Shown: positions 29,679 to 41,300, numbered from the stretch's first letter. The stretch: 64,000 nucleotides of DNA from Odobenus rosmarus divergens (GCF_000321225.1 NW_004450479.1:1827019-1891018), one strand, 5' to 3'. Translations and numbers: made by a program. Notes: generated by a model from the letters alone, not told the origin.

Positions 29679-31819
29679 GTGAGGGTGTTGGCCCTACCCA
29701 TTGCGTGGACGCGACAGTGGACACTGGAGCAGTCCCGGGGATGGCCTGTGGGAGCCCCCAGGGCAGGCATCCTTGGGAGGGCTGGGGAAGGGAGGCAGCT
29801 CTGAGAGTTTGGGGCTGCAGGGGGTAGGCCCCGGAGAGACTGCAGGGAGGAGGCTCGAAAGGGACTGCAGGGGGAGGCCCAGCAGAGGTTTGGTGACGGG
29901 AGTGGTGACACCGAACCGCAGCAGGTCAAGTGTGGAGACACGTCCTTTAGGGCCTTGAGAGAGGAAGAGATGCGGGGCCGCAAGGGCATCCACTTCCTTC
30001 CTGGAAGCCTCGCGCGGCTGTGCCGGGCTGTGGTCGGGCAGCGGCGAGCCCCGCGGCGGCCACGCGGTGGCGCTGCAGGACAGCCTGGCGGCCACGCGGC
30101 ACGGCGGCCGCCTGGATGTGGCCGGCTCCCCGCGGAGGCCCCGTCCTGGGCACCTGCACCCAGTATCCCCGCGCCCCCCATCCCAGCACGTCGGCACGTG
30201 GCCCTTCACACCCCAGCACCTGGCAGCCAGCAAGCAGGGGCCCCTGGGGGTCCTCGCAGGAAGGATAGAGAGCTTCCTGGACCGGGACGCTGCCCTGGGT
30301 CCGCCCGCCCGCCCGGGAGATGTCATCGTCTGTCCGCGCATCACCGGTTCATGTACTCATTCAGTCATCCATCTATCCATCCACTCATTCGGTGCCTACC
30401 GCGTGCAGGCCTTGCTCTGGGGGCCGCCGTGGGTTTGCATCAGGCATGGGGTCTCGGGATGGCAGGCTGTTCTGGTGGGGGTATGACATCTGGTCTCAGG
30501 AGCACAGACATGGGGACAATGAGGGGGCAGTGTGGGAGCGGGGACAGGGCTCCGGGGCTCGTCTGATTCTGATCCTCTGCTCGTCGGAGGCTCCTAGCCC
30601 TACCTGGGGAGGGGCTGATCTCACCTGGATTCGTAAAGGTGGCTCAGCTGCAGCTCTGAGGGGGACAGGGGTGGCGGTGGAAAATGGCCCTGGAGACCAC
30701 AAGGGGCCGCCCTGGTGAGAGCAGGTGCGGGGGTGGAGGTGCCCTTGAGAGGAGAGGCATCCCGGACCAGCAGCTGGGGGTGATCACGGCAGACACATAC
30801 CAGTCCCTGTGAGGGGACATGGGGGAGCAGCACAGACTGGTCGCCTGCCTGATGCGGAGCTGGACTCTGAGCCCCTGGCCTCAGTGGGGGGAGTGGCAGG
30901 GGGGTGACGGTGGCCTGGTGGGGGGTGTGGGGAGCGGAAGGACATGTGCCTGGCAGCTGCTGCCTGGGGGGTGGCCCCAGGGGCTGGGCGCCGAGCTGCT
31001 CTGGTCAGGCAGCACCCACGTGCGGTGGTCTCAGGCCCAGGAAGGGCGTCTGGGAGTGGGAGGGTAGAGAAGGGGCCTGCAGGGCAGGGGTGAGGGCTGG
31101 GCAGGGCTGTCCCTCAGCTGTGCCACCGCAGGGGCTACAAGGGCCAACGGGGCCAGAAGCGCCCTTGGGTGTCCCCTCCACATGGTGCCAGCGCTGCCCT
31201 GAGTGACCATGGAATGCCTGGCACATCTGAGACCAGGTCATAAAAGCCCGGGGGCCGTGTCCTGGCCGAAAGCTGACGGCAGCCCCACGGAGGGGGCTCG
31301 GAGCCAGCAGCACCCGGTTGGCGGCTCAGCATCCTGACCCTCACAGCTGAGGCGCCGATGGGCTTGCGGTCAGTGGCTGGGCCCGGCTCTTTGTTCCGTG
31401 GCCAGGGGTAGCAGCTGCCCTGCCACGACCCGCCCCCGAACCCGGGGCTCAGAGGCCGCCTAGCTGCCTGCCAGGGGTCTTGGGGCCCCTCCCAAGCTGG
31501 CCTCGTGGCTGTTGGTGGGAGGGCTCCCCACTGGGCTGCTGCCCGATCGCCATGCCGCTTCCTCTAGAGCCGGTGATCCGAGGGCCTGGTGCCAGGGCTG
31601 CTGGCTTCGTGCCCCCAGCGGTCACGGGGCCCTGAGATGCCTCCAGGCCCTTCGTGTCCCCAGGTCCCAGACTGACTGGCCCTGCGAGTCCCTGCAACCC
31701 CGCCCTCCCTCTTGACGTGCGCGGACCTAGGAGAGTTTCGGTTTCCCGCAAGCACAGCCCGATTCAAACACAGACCAGCCCAAAGCCCCGCTCCGGAGCC
31801 ATGCTCTCCGGCCTCTCTT
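29679..31819. other. intergenic, no gene recognised
   Basis: GC-rich unique sequence, including a short run of CATC/CATTC-type units around 30350-30392. No protein or RNA gene identified. Confidence 0.5.
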
Positions 31820-32920
31820 TGGGTATTCTGTTTATTGAGGTGACATTCACGTCACATACAACTCACTATTTTAAAGTGAACAATTCAGTGCATTTAGTGC
31901 CTTCACAACGTTGTGCAACCACTACCCCTGTGTAGTTCTAGAACATTCTCATCACCCCAGGAAGGCACTCCATGCCCGTTAAGTAATCACTCCCACCCCC
32001 CTCCCCCAGCTCCTAGTAACCACTGGTGTGTCCGTTTCTGTGGATTTGCCAACCCCGGATATTTCATAAAAGAAGTATACAATATGTGGCTTTCTGTGTC
32101 TGTCCTCTTTCCACGTCCGTCCACGTTGTGGCAGGTGTCAGTACTTGCTTTTTAGAGCTGAGGAATAAATACTCCATTGTGTGGCAAGACCACATTTTGC
32201 TTATTCGTCCGTCAGTGGACGCCTGGGTTGTGTCCACCTTCAGCTGTGAAGAGCGCGGCCAAGAACGTGCGTGCGCTGTACGGCCTGTGCGTTCCTCTGG
32301 GTACGTGTCCAGGAGGGGAGCCACCGAGGAACGCGCTAACAGTAGGCTTAGCGCCGCGCTGCATCGAGCATGAGGACCCCCTCCCCCTCCCGGCCGCACT
32401 AGCCACGTGCCGTCTTCGGGATTCTGGCCGATTCGTGTCCATTCCCAGGCTCTCCATCCTGCTCCCCTGGCCGGGCCGCCCACCCTCACCCCAGCACCGC
32501 CGTTTGGATCGCCGTAGCTTTGTAGTTAAGTTTTGAAACAGGGAAATACAAATCCTCCAAGTTTTTTCATTACCGTTCTGGCTATTTTGGGGGTCCTTGC
32601 AATTTCATATGCCTTTGAGGGTTGGCCTTCCCACTTCTGCAAAAAGGCGATGGGGGTTTTGATAAGGATGAGATCGCCGTGGAGTGTTGCCACTGATGTC
32701 CACTGGGCCTTCGTGCCCCTGTGTGCTGGGGCGAGCTCTGCCTTCCGCGACGTGTGGGGTCCTCGCCGTGTAAGTCTGCACCTCCTTTGTTAAATCTGTT
32801 CCAAGGTATTCTGCTCGTTTGGTAAATGGAATTGGCGTCTTCATTTCCTTTTCGGGCTGCTCCTTGTTGGGGCGCCATTTGCTTTTCCCCCAGTCCAGAA
32901 AGTTCTGGTACATAGCAAAA
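31820..32920 (-). repeat. LINE-1 (L1M-type) 3' portion, antisense
   Basis: The + strand reads as the reverse complement of an L1M 3' end: TTTATTGAGGTGACATTCAC, CACAACGTTGTGCAACCACT, ACTCCATTGTGTGG, then ORF2-derived text such as TATGCCTTTGAGGGTTGGCC and TTGATAAGGATGAGATCGCC. It is degenerate and encodes no intact protein. Confidence 0.85.
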
Positions 32921-34195
32921 AAGAAAGAAAACCACACATGGTGTCCGCTCTGTCCTCGGTTGTAGCTGTTGCAGGCCTCCGGCCCCCTTCCCTGGGGAGC
33001 CCGGGGTCCTGTGCGTGGCTGGGGCTCCCTCAGAGCCAGCTGGCTCGCTGGAAGGGCTTGGTCTGGGCCCTCCAGTTAGGAGAAAGCTGGACTCAGAGTG
33101 CATGATGTGTGTTGGCGGGTGGGCTGTCATGGTCCCCAGGGCCCCTCTCCTGCGGGGCAGGACTACGGCACAGTGCTGGGGACAAGTGGGGACAAGCTCT
33201 GGGCCTGGCTCCTACTGGTCTCCCCCAGCCCCTTCCCACCATAATCGGGGTCCGCTCTGGGAGGCCCCAGTCTTGACTCCCATGTGGAGGGGTACAGCAC
33301 CAGACCGGCTCTGCTGCCCACCCCGATCAGTGCTCCATTCTGGGCTGGTGGCTTGTCCCCCTTAATGCTCCTCTTTTGAGACTCCTTCTACACAGTGGGC
33401 AGCGCCTGGGTTGGTTCATCTGCATCCTTGGCCACCTGTCCTGTTAGGCCTGGTGCTGCCGACCAGCTGGACAGTCCTCCCTGGAGGCCCCTTGGGCTGA
33501 GGCTCTTGGGCGAAGCCTCCTCACCCCCTGCCTCTCCCAGTGCTGGGGGCGGGGGAGAGATGGAGATGGGCCTCTGCCTCCCGACCCCCTGTGCCCTGTT
33601 CCATGTGCCAAGCCGTGTGGCTGAGCAGTCTGCTCACTGGTACAGGTGGGTGGCTGCGGCGACCCTGGCTCCCTCCGTGGCTTCGTTCCAGTGGGGGCCT
33701 GGCAGGCGGGGGCCATGGGGGCTGCCCTAACCCAGGATGTTCCGGCTGGACAGGTGGGTGGGGAGCACAGCGCTCACCCTTGGTCCTGTCTTGGAGACAT
33801 GAAGCCCACCCCTCACGAGTGGGTGAAGGCCCTGTCTGTCCAGGTGGAACGAAGGGGCTGTAGTTGATTTCCTCTTCTAGCCGCTGCTGCTGAGGAGGAG
33901 AAATTGAGAGAAACTGAGAGAAGGCTGCAAGTATCGCCTCGAATCCAATTAGCTGAGGGCCTGACAACAGACAGTCACTGAAACTCTCTCCGCAGCTCCC
34001 TCCTAAACCCTGAGGCCGGGCCACCTGCCAGGCGGGGGCAGGGCTGGCGAGGGGTCTCCCGCCCCCTCCAGGAGGAGCTGATGGCCCCAGTTCCTAGTAA
34101 AGCCCTGAGGTCAAGCCCCTGGTTAAAACCTCGGAGAAGAATGGGTCCATGGAGGCTGCCCGCCTGCTCGGTGGGAATCGTAGGCGGACGGGCTG
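32921..34195. other. intergenic, no gene recognised
   Basis: Unique sequence. An AT-richer patch at about 33870-33970 with CCAATTAGCTGAGGG differs in composition from its surroundings and might be a conserved non-coding element. Nothing else is seen. Confidence 0.45.
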
Positions 34196-34216
34196 CCCCC
34201 CCCCCCCCCCCCCCCC
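34196..34216. repeat. uninterrupted run of 21 C
   Basis: A homopolymer tract of 21 cytosines, followed by GCCC. It is rare in mammalian genomes at this length, prone to slippage and to assembly error, and could form an i-motif/G-quadruplex pair. Confidence 0.95.
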
Positions 34217-34621
34217 GCCCTGTAATTAATCCCCAGTCCAGCTCTTCCCACACTCTCTCTGCCGGGCCTTCTGTCCTGACACTGAATGACCAGTGCACGC
34301 AGGCGTGCCTGCACACGAATGCACCCCATGTCCCCGCGGTCACCTGGTGGGCGCGGGTCTGCTGTAGGGGCCTCTGCACCTCCCTTAAGATGAGGACAGC
34401 CTAGGGGATGCTCCCCAGAAATCTGACCCAGGACACACCTTCGGGCCACAGCTACCCCGCGCGGTGGCTCCAGGTGGCCCAGCAGGACGACCCCACGAGA
34501 TGCCACTCCCCGAGGAAGCTGCCGTCCCCTTCCCCGAGGCGCCGCTGTGCAGCGGGCCTGGGTCTGGGCGGGGGTGAGGGCGTGGGGGGCGGTGAGGAAC
34601 GAGTCGCCTGGCGGGCCCCTG

Positions 34622-34635
34622 GCGCCCCCCGGTGG
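34622..34635 (-). promoter_or_regulatory. CTCF-like core motif
   Basis: The minus strand reads CCACCGGGGGGCGC, fitting the core CC(A/G)C(N)(A/G)G(N)(G/T)GGC(A/G)(C/G). It has the same orientation as the site at 9411-9424. Its match is looser than that site's. Confidence 0.4.
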
Positions 34636-34828
34636 CCAACTCCCGCCGCGCATCCATCTTTCACTCTTAGGAGCACCGTGTTTGCCCTCAAGTCCTGGCG
34701 ACGGAAAAACCGATGTTGACAGGAAAATATTACTTTCTCAGCGGAAGCACGGGCGCGGGAAGGCTGGGTATCTTTCTTGCAGAAAACAAACGTCGCCCGG
34801 TCAGGAGCTGCAGCGCTCAGAGCCCCGG

Positions 34829-34842
34829 GTTTCCATGGCGAC
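34829..34842. promoter_or_regulatory. RFX X-box
   Basis: GTTTCCATGGCGAC matches the RFX palindrome GTTNCCATGGNAAC with one mismatch in the right half. It is embedded in CpG-rich sequence. RFX factors act at ciliary and other promoters and at enhancers; the target here is unknown. Confidence 0.45.
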
Positions 34843-35934
34843 GGCCGCCCGCCCCACCTGCGACCGGAGCTGAACAGGTGCTGCGCTGGGGGTTCCGCCT
34901 CTGCCCCGCGCGGCCACTCCGGGGCTGATGCCCCCCCACCGAGGGCAGGACAGACGCTTTCCTTCCCATTCCGGCCTCCACCCACCTCCTCTTGGCAGAG
35001 GGTCCCCTGCATTTGGGGGCTCTGCTTGATGGGGGTCTTTGACCTGAGGCTTGCAGACCGAGGGAATGGTCGGCGGACTAAAGTCCCTTAAGGATGTCCG
35101 CGTCCTACCTTGGGGGCCGTGACTCCGGGGAACAGGGGCTAAGGGGATGTTGCAGGTGGCCCTGAGGCCAGGCCGAGGCTGCCTGTGACGTCGGGAGACT
35201 GTCCCCCAGGGTCCTTAAAAGCGGAAGAGGGGGCAGAGAGCGTCAGAGTCATGAGACACGAGAAGCTCCTGGAACCGGGGATGCGGCAGATCCTGGAAGC
35301 TGGGAAAGGCGGGAAATTGGAATGCCCCCTGGGCCTCTCCGGAACCCAGGAGTGTTTGAGGCCATAGGGGTCTGCTGCAGCAGCCACGGGAGGCTCGCAC
35401 AGGGGTGTCATCAATCTGGGGGACCCTCAGTGCTATTCCCAAGGCCTGGACGTTTTCTTTCCCAACTGTCCCTTGCTGCAGTCCCTGAGGACCCTGTCCG
35501 GGGCCCCCTGAGCCCACTCCTGTCGTCGCTGCGGCCCAGGTGCCCGTGCTGCTGGGGTGTGAGCATTCCTTCCAGAACAAGGACCCACACAGAGCCCCCA
35601 GAACCTCTCACCGTGGCAGAACCAACCAATGCTTACTGGGCAGTGATTTCTCCAGGAAGCCGGCCAGCCCCTCCCAGGGAGGCCCACAGCGGGCAGCGAT
35701 GGTGACCTTGCGTCCTGGGAGTCACGTGGCCCCGTCTCCGATGGCCGCCGCGTGACCTGAGTGCACCGGCGCCTCCTCTCGCTGCACCCCGGTGCGCCCA
35801 AACCTCCCCATTGCTCCCCCCGTCCCTCGCTTTGGAGCTGGTGTGCATAACTCACCGGACCTGGGGTACACCCCTGCCCCACGCAGCACCCCCACCCTTG
35901 GTGGAGTGAAGGTCTCAAAGGGGCCTCAGTGTGA

Positions 35935-36030
35935 GGATGCCTGAGTCGCGACCCCAGTTGTGTCCCCACCCAATGGACATGGCTTTGGGCGAGTTACTTA
36001 ATTCCCGGCCTCCACTTCCTTTCAGAGGGG
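35935..36030 (+). repeat. MIR SINE remnant
   Basis: GGACATGGCTTTGGGCGAGT and TACTTAATTCCCGGCCTCCA match the MIR core (TGACCTTGGGCAAGTTACTTAACCTCTC). Diverged, edges approximate. Confidence 0.65.
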
Positions 36031-36279
36031 TGACAAGAGCCTATCCGCAAGCGGCGTCCGGGAAGCCACCCCCATGGAAGGATCGGTGGCCCCTCATGAC
36101 CCACTCGCGCTGCAGCCCACCGACTCGCGTCTTCAGAGGCCGGAGAGCGTCGGGTGGGCGGCGGGGCTTCGCGGGGGTGACGCCGAGTGGGCCGGCGGGG
36201 TCGGAGAGGGCGGGGAGGCAGACTTGGCCCCGGAGCCTCCGGAAGGAAGCGGGCCAGCAGCCCACGCCCTCCGCGAGGA

Positions 36280-36450
36280 GAGGCCCCGCCCCGCCGACCG
36301 CACCCCCACCAGCCCCGCCGCCGCCCCACAAATGTCCGGTCCCCCCCCCCGCCCACACCCGCCAGCCCCGCCCCCGCCCCACAAACGTCCCGCCCCCGCC
36401 CACACCCTCAGCCCCGCCCCCGTCACGCAAAGGCCCCGCCCCCCCACAAG
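36280..36450 (-). repeat. GC-box-like G-rich tract just past the RPTOR poly(A) site
   Basis: On the minus strand, degenerate units such as GGGCGGGGGCGGGGC and GTGTGGGCGGGGG recur for about 170 bases, starting some 15-20 bases past the predicted RPTOR cleavage site. The strand matching the nascent RNA is G-rich, able to form G-quadruplexes or R-loops that pause polymerase. It also resembles an array of Sp1 sites. Confidence 0.7.
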
Positions 36451-36484
36451 CTACAAGGCTGCAGACAGACCACCTCTGCACTTG

Positions 36485-36490
36485 TTTATT
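36485..36490 (-). terminator. RPTOR: RPTOR poly(A) signal AATAAA
   Basis: AATAAA on the minus strand, followed by CAAGTGCAGAGG and then GT-rich sequence (TGGTCTGTCTG, TTGTAGCTTGTGG). It is the only canonical minus-strand hexamer I find between the stop codon and 36.4 kb. Confidence 0.75.
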
Positions 36491-37131
36491 GTCATGAACA
36501 GTTGTCGTTTGCTCTCACTTTCACTCCGCAATTCTCATTTGGTAAAATAAATAGAGATAAACGAACCTTCAGGGCGTGCTCTGTGGAGCCCCGGTTAACT
36601 CCATGATTGGATTTTCGCGTCGGACCCGGGAAGACCCAGCCGGCCGCCGCGTGGGCGGTCCCGTGTCCGCACAGACGGCCCAGCTCCGCGGCCTGGAGTC
36701 CGCTGCTCCCGACCCATCCGGTGGGCCAGCTGCCGGGCGCGGACAGGTGCCAGGTGCCGGCAGCCTGGGAGCCCGTGCGGACCCCGTCCCGGAGCCGGCT
36801 CCCGGGGCGCACGGGCGTCCCCACGGCCGCAGAGCCCGGTGCTGCCCGGTCCCCGGGGACACGGCCCTGGCGGAGGCAGAGCGCCCGCCGCAGCACGACG
36901 GGACTCACATCCCCACTATTATGGCCTCGTAGTGGCAGAATTAGTTAAGCCAGCTCACTCCTCTATCTGAATAATCTTGATTCCCAAGGAAAATGGAAAA
37001 AATGCTTTTCAGAATATCATCATTGTGGTTTTGTTTTACAAGCGCTGTTTGTAATTGCTTAGCACATTCTCTGCTGTCCTTTCTGGGGCTAAACCGTCCC
37101 CGTGGCTCTGAGGTCGTGCACGTACACGTGA

Positions 37132-37151
37132 ACACACACACACACACACAC
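37132..37151. repeat. (CA)10 microsatellite in the RPTOR 3'UTR
   Basis: Ten uninterrupted AC units. Potentially polymorphic. Confidence 0.95.
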
Positions 37152-38241
37152 CTGTGTGCAGACATGCAGACGCCCTGACCCATGCCAAAGCAATCACCAA
37201 GAAACTTTTCTGCGTAACTTGCTGCAAGACACGAACTTCTGCTGAGCCAGCCAGTGGTGGGAAGAATGGGCCACTGCTGACCCACAGACGCCCGCGGCGC
37301 TCCAGCCGCCCCTGCACTGTGCGTGTGTGATGCCTGTGCAGGCCAGGAGGCCGTGGGGCCGCACAACTGTGTGCTCGCGTGTGGGCTCGGGTGTGCAGAC
37401 CACGGGACCCGCACCGCGTGTACACCCATGTGGGAGGCCACAGACCTCGTGGCTGTCACTGCACCTGCCTGGGGAACAGCAGCACTTGAGAGAAACAGGC
37501 CCTGTGGCCCAAGGTGGTGGCGGAATGGCCAAGGACCTGCCTCACCTGTCCAAAGCCACAGGCCCCTCCTGCTAGCGGGTCTGTGATGAGAGGGGCCTGT
37601 GCCGGGAAGGGGGGCTGTGTGGTGGAGGGGCACTGCCAGTCCTCGCACCCCCTGGCCACGAAGGCCCCTAGTGGGCAAGGACTGGCGGTTGGCGAGGGGG
37701 CTTGGGCTGTCTCCTTCTACATGTGCCGGCTCTGTCTCTTGAACTCCCCCCGCCCCCAGCCTGGAAATGCCCCCAGGAGCGCGTGCACAGAAAACAGCCC
37801 GGGCTAGCTTGCAGCCAGGGGGATGCAGCCCAGGCTGGCTCATAGCCAGGCAGTGGCCCAGAGACCTACGTTGAGCCCTAGAGCTCCCCTGTCCGCCAGG
37901 GTGGCTGAGCCCTGGGGAGATGGCATCTGTCTCAGAGCTTTTGTGGAGCCAATGCTCAGGTCCCTCGCGAAATAGAACGAGTGTGTTTCCCCCTTTAAAA
38001 ATCTCAGAAGCAAAACAGGACGGGAAGGGTGCTGGGATGTCCGCGACTGTCCTTGGGCTGTCACACGGCAGGACTCCACCGGAGGCCCCTTCCCGGGGCT
38101 CCTGGGTGCGACAGCGACCACAGACGGACAGACAGACAGCGAGGGGCCTCCTGGAGCCCTCGGCAGCAGGTCAGGACCAGTGTTGAGGGTGTCGCGGTGG
38201 ATCCACTATGTACACGGAGGCCTGGCGGGGAGGGGCGCCCG

Positions 38242-38310
38242 CTATCTGGTGCGCTTCTCCACCGAGTACACGGAGATGTAGTAGTCGTTGCTGCCCACGG
38301 CCAGGTGAGG
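38242..38310 (-). CDS. RPTOR: RPTOR last coding exon
   Basis: Acceptor CCTCTGCAG, then PHLAVGSNDYYISVYSVEKR and TR, TAG. It closes the propeller. The penultimate residue is T where human has V; the rest is identical as far as I recall. Confidence 0.96.
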   Translation of the reverse strand, partial: PHLAVGSNDYYISVYSVEKRTR

Positions 38311-41300
38311 CTGCAGAGGAGAGCAGGGCAGGTGAGCGGGCAGGAGGGTGGGGAGGGCGCCCTGCGGCTTCCTCATCCCCACCCTGCTGTGGCTCTCAGC
38401 AGAGGCCCCACAGCCCGCCACGGGGACACGGCGGCTCCCACAGCTCCCTGCAGGGATGGTCTGGGACCCCAGTGCCACGTGTCTGGGCTGAGAGCCCTGT
38501 GCTGCATGGGGGCCTCTGGCGGAGCCCACAGACTCGTGGAGCAGCCGTAAGGGACGGGCTGCCCCTCCCCGGGGAGCACAGGCTGGGCGAGGACACCCCG
38601 GCACCCTCTTCACTGCACGGCTTCTCCAGGGGCGGCACCAGGGCAGTGGCCAGGGGTGACAGGAAAAGTGGGGCTGTCTCGTGTCTGTGCAGCCCACGAC
38701 TCCCTGCCTGACGGGGGAATCTGGAGGTAGCTTGGGGGCCATGACCCTTGGAGACCCTAGGACCTGACAAGATCTTGTGTCGTGCCATTCTTGGACACGG
38801 GGAGGGAGAAGCCCAGGGCGGCCTGGCTGTAGACCCCCCTGCCCCTCTGAGTCCCCCTGCATCCCCCCTGCGCCCTGGGGGTGGGGAGACACAGACCCAG
38901 TGTGGGTGGAAGGCCAGACAGCTGATGGCCCCGACGCGCTGGCCCATAAACCCGTCATAGTACTTGATGTGGTTGATGAGCTCCCCATTCCCGCTGTAGA
39001 CGGCCGTGAACTGGTTCATGGAGCCGCTGCACATAGAAGGTCTGGCGTGAGCCTTCTTCCGCTGGGGTGGAAGAGTGCGGCCCAGGGGTGAAGCATGGGG
39101 TGGGGCGATGGGGGGGGCAGGTGTGTCCTTAGGGAGAGGTGGCCCCCCCTTTCCTCTCACAGGGGCACCATCCCAGACACGGGGCTGACCTACCCGCCCA
39201 TCACCCAGGCACAAGGGGCCCCACAATTACGTGGCTCCAAAGAGCTCTCCTTCCCAGGCCATGGGGGGATAGCACCTGTTGTTTACACGGAGACCCGAGG
39301 CTGACTCTGGGTGCTCTGAGATGGTTGGGTCAGGAAAGGCCCCTCATTTTCTCTTAGGGTTGGCACCTACCAGGCGATCAGGTTTGCCTGGGGGTGGATG
39401 TCAAGGGCCGTGAGCCCCTTCACGATCTGAAGGACGTTCACAGACTCCGGCATCCGAGGGTCAAAGAAGCGTACGTCCCCGTTGACACTGCCGGGAAAGG
39501 GTCACTGCTGGTGAGGCTGGGACATGCCGGCCTCTGAGGGCTGGCCGCATGCAGTCCGGGGCCCACGTGCACACGCGCTGCTCCAGGCCAAGGCCGGCTG
39601 GCCTGAGTGCCCAGTAAGGCCCCCGAGGCATGGCAGGCGCCCACCCCACTGGCCCCAGCAACCAGGACCAGCATCAACCCCCCTGGACTCCTCCCCAGAG
39701 CCAGAAAAGGCCCTCCCTCCAAGGAGTGAAGCAGCAGTAAGCAAAGACACAGGGGGAGGATGTGAGTTATCGGTTTCATTTCCAGTCCCGGAGATTAGAT
39801 TTTGTGCAGCCAGGGGTGCAGTTACAGGAGGGGAGGCGGGGAGGCGGGGAGGCGGGGAGGCGACACGTCACCCCTGGAGGCCACCTTTCCTGCCCGTGGT
39901 CTCTGGTGGGTGTCGTTCTAAGAGCTATGTTCTGTTTTTATACTACAAATAAGGGAGAGAGCATTTCTTTGAAGAAATGGTGGCTTTGTGACAGTAAATT
40001 ACATTTTGCTGTCCCTTTAACGGGCAAATAAATATGCGCTGCTCTCAGCACAGGATTTACTGGGCAGCAGAAATGGATTTATGGGCAGACGACTACTCCA
40101 CGCAGTGATCCCACAGCAAAGGGCCAGAAGGTGCCCACCCCCCTCCCGTGTACACCCTGCCGGCTGCCACTGAGCCAGCCTCCTGCTGCCCGCGGGCGAG
40201 GCTCTCCAGCGGGAGGCCCGATGTGTCCCTGCCCTCCCACCGGCCCTGACCTTTCTGGCCAGTCCCAGAGCAGAGGTTAATTAGAGCCCGGAAATGCTAT
40301 CCTTTCCTGGCTGTTTAAATACCAAGGAGAAAATAATGTTTTTACAGCAATATGTCTCATAAAGATTCCGTGCTCATTACCTCACGCTCATGATGTGGCC
40401 CTCAGGGTGCTTCTGGAGGTAGGCCTTCACCACCCAGGCTGTGTGCTCCCGGTAGGTCATGACGCGGCTGCAGGGGCGGGGGGGGGGGATGGGGTCAGAG
40501 GCAGGAGGGCCGGCCGCTGCGGTGGGGGGGGCCAGCAGGCTGGCCGCCGGGGCAGGCAGCACGGGAGCGAGCGGGAACTAAGAAGCCAAGGGTGTGACTT
40601 CATTTGGAGCGTTCCCTTAAGGCCGTCAGGGTCGGCTCTGTCTGGGGGTCAGCGGCCTCCACGCACTGTTCGCCATGGTGTTGGGACGCGGTCAGGCCCC
40701 CTGGGAGCCCCCCAGACAGGGCTTCACACCGTGCAGCTCCCATCCCGCGACTCTGAGGGTCAGGAATGAGAACCCCAACCGAGGAGCCACTGAAGTGGGG
40801 ACCCCTGGCGTGGAGGACACACGCCACACACAGCAAGCCACGAGCCACCACTGGGGTGTGCGGGTGCCCAGTGTCACTGCCCTCAGTGCCAGGACGAGAC
40901 CCCAGCTGTACCCTCAGGGCCGCCCCATGACCCTCGGCTCCCTCGGAACCAATCTGCGACTTTACTGCCTGCTCAGGGTAGCTTTTTAAAACGACCGCTT
41001 GATGGAGGTTAATCTCACCCTTTCAGAGCGCATCGTGAGTGGGTTTCAGTGTGCTCACAGCCGTGTGAGGGCATTTCCGCCAGCCCAGAAAGAAACCCCA
41101 CTCCCCACCCTCACAGTGGCGGCTTTCTGGGGGTGCTGCCCATTCTCTGTGTGGATCCTTCTGCAGAGAACCTGCAGGGTGAGTATGGGGCCACCTGGCA
41201 CCAGTCCAGCCTCGGGTCTGTACTGGGAGACCCCACCCAACATGGCCCGGCACCAGGGCCTCTGCAGCAAACAGCCCGTCCAGCAGCTCGTCCCACGGGG

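Larger units (their letters stand above)
34217..35934. other. intergenic CpG-rich region, no gene recognised
   Basis: CpG-rich between about 34440 and 34930, containing the CTCF-like and RFX motifs listed separately. It has island-like composition but no recognised first exon on either strand. It lies 3' of RPTOR and upstream of CHMP6, and could be a distal regulatory element. Confidence 0.5.
36465..38241 (-). other. RPTOR: RPTOR 3'UTR
   Basis: From the TAG at 38244-38242 to the cleavage site predicted after AATAAA, about 1.78 kb. It carries a (CA)10 run at 37132-37151 and an AT-rich block at about 36940-37080 unlike the surrounding GC-rich UTR, possibly a conserved regulatory element. Frames open here (up to 300 codons on the minus strand) have no similarity and are not genes. 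Confidence 0.75.

Noticed and set aside
36941..37843. 300-codon minus-strand frame in the RPTOR 3'UTR
   Set aside because: No similarity, low-complexity content, and it lies between the RPTOR stop codon and its poly(A) signal.
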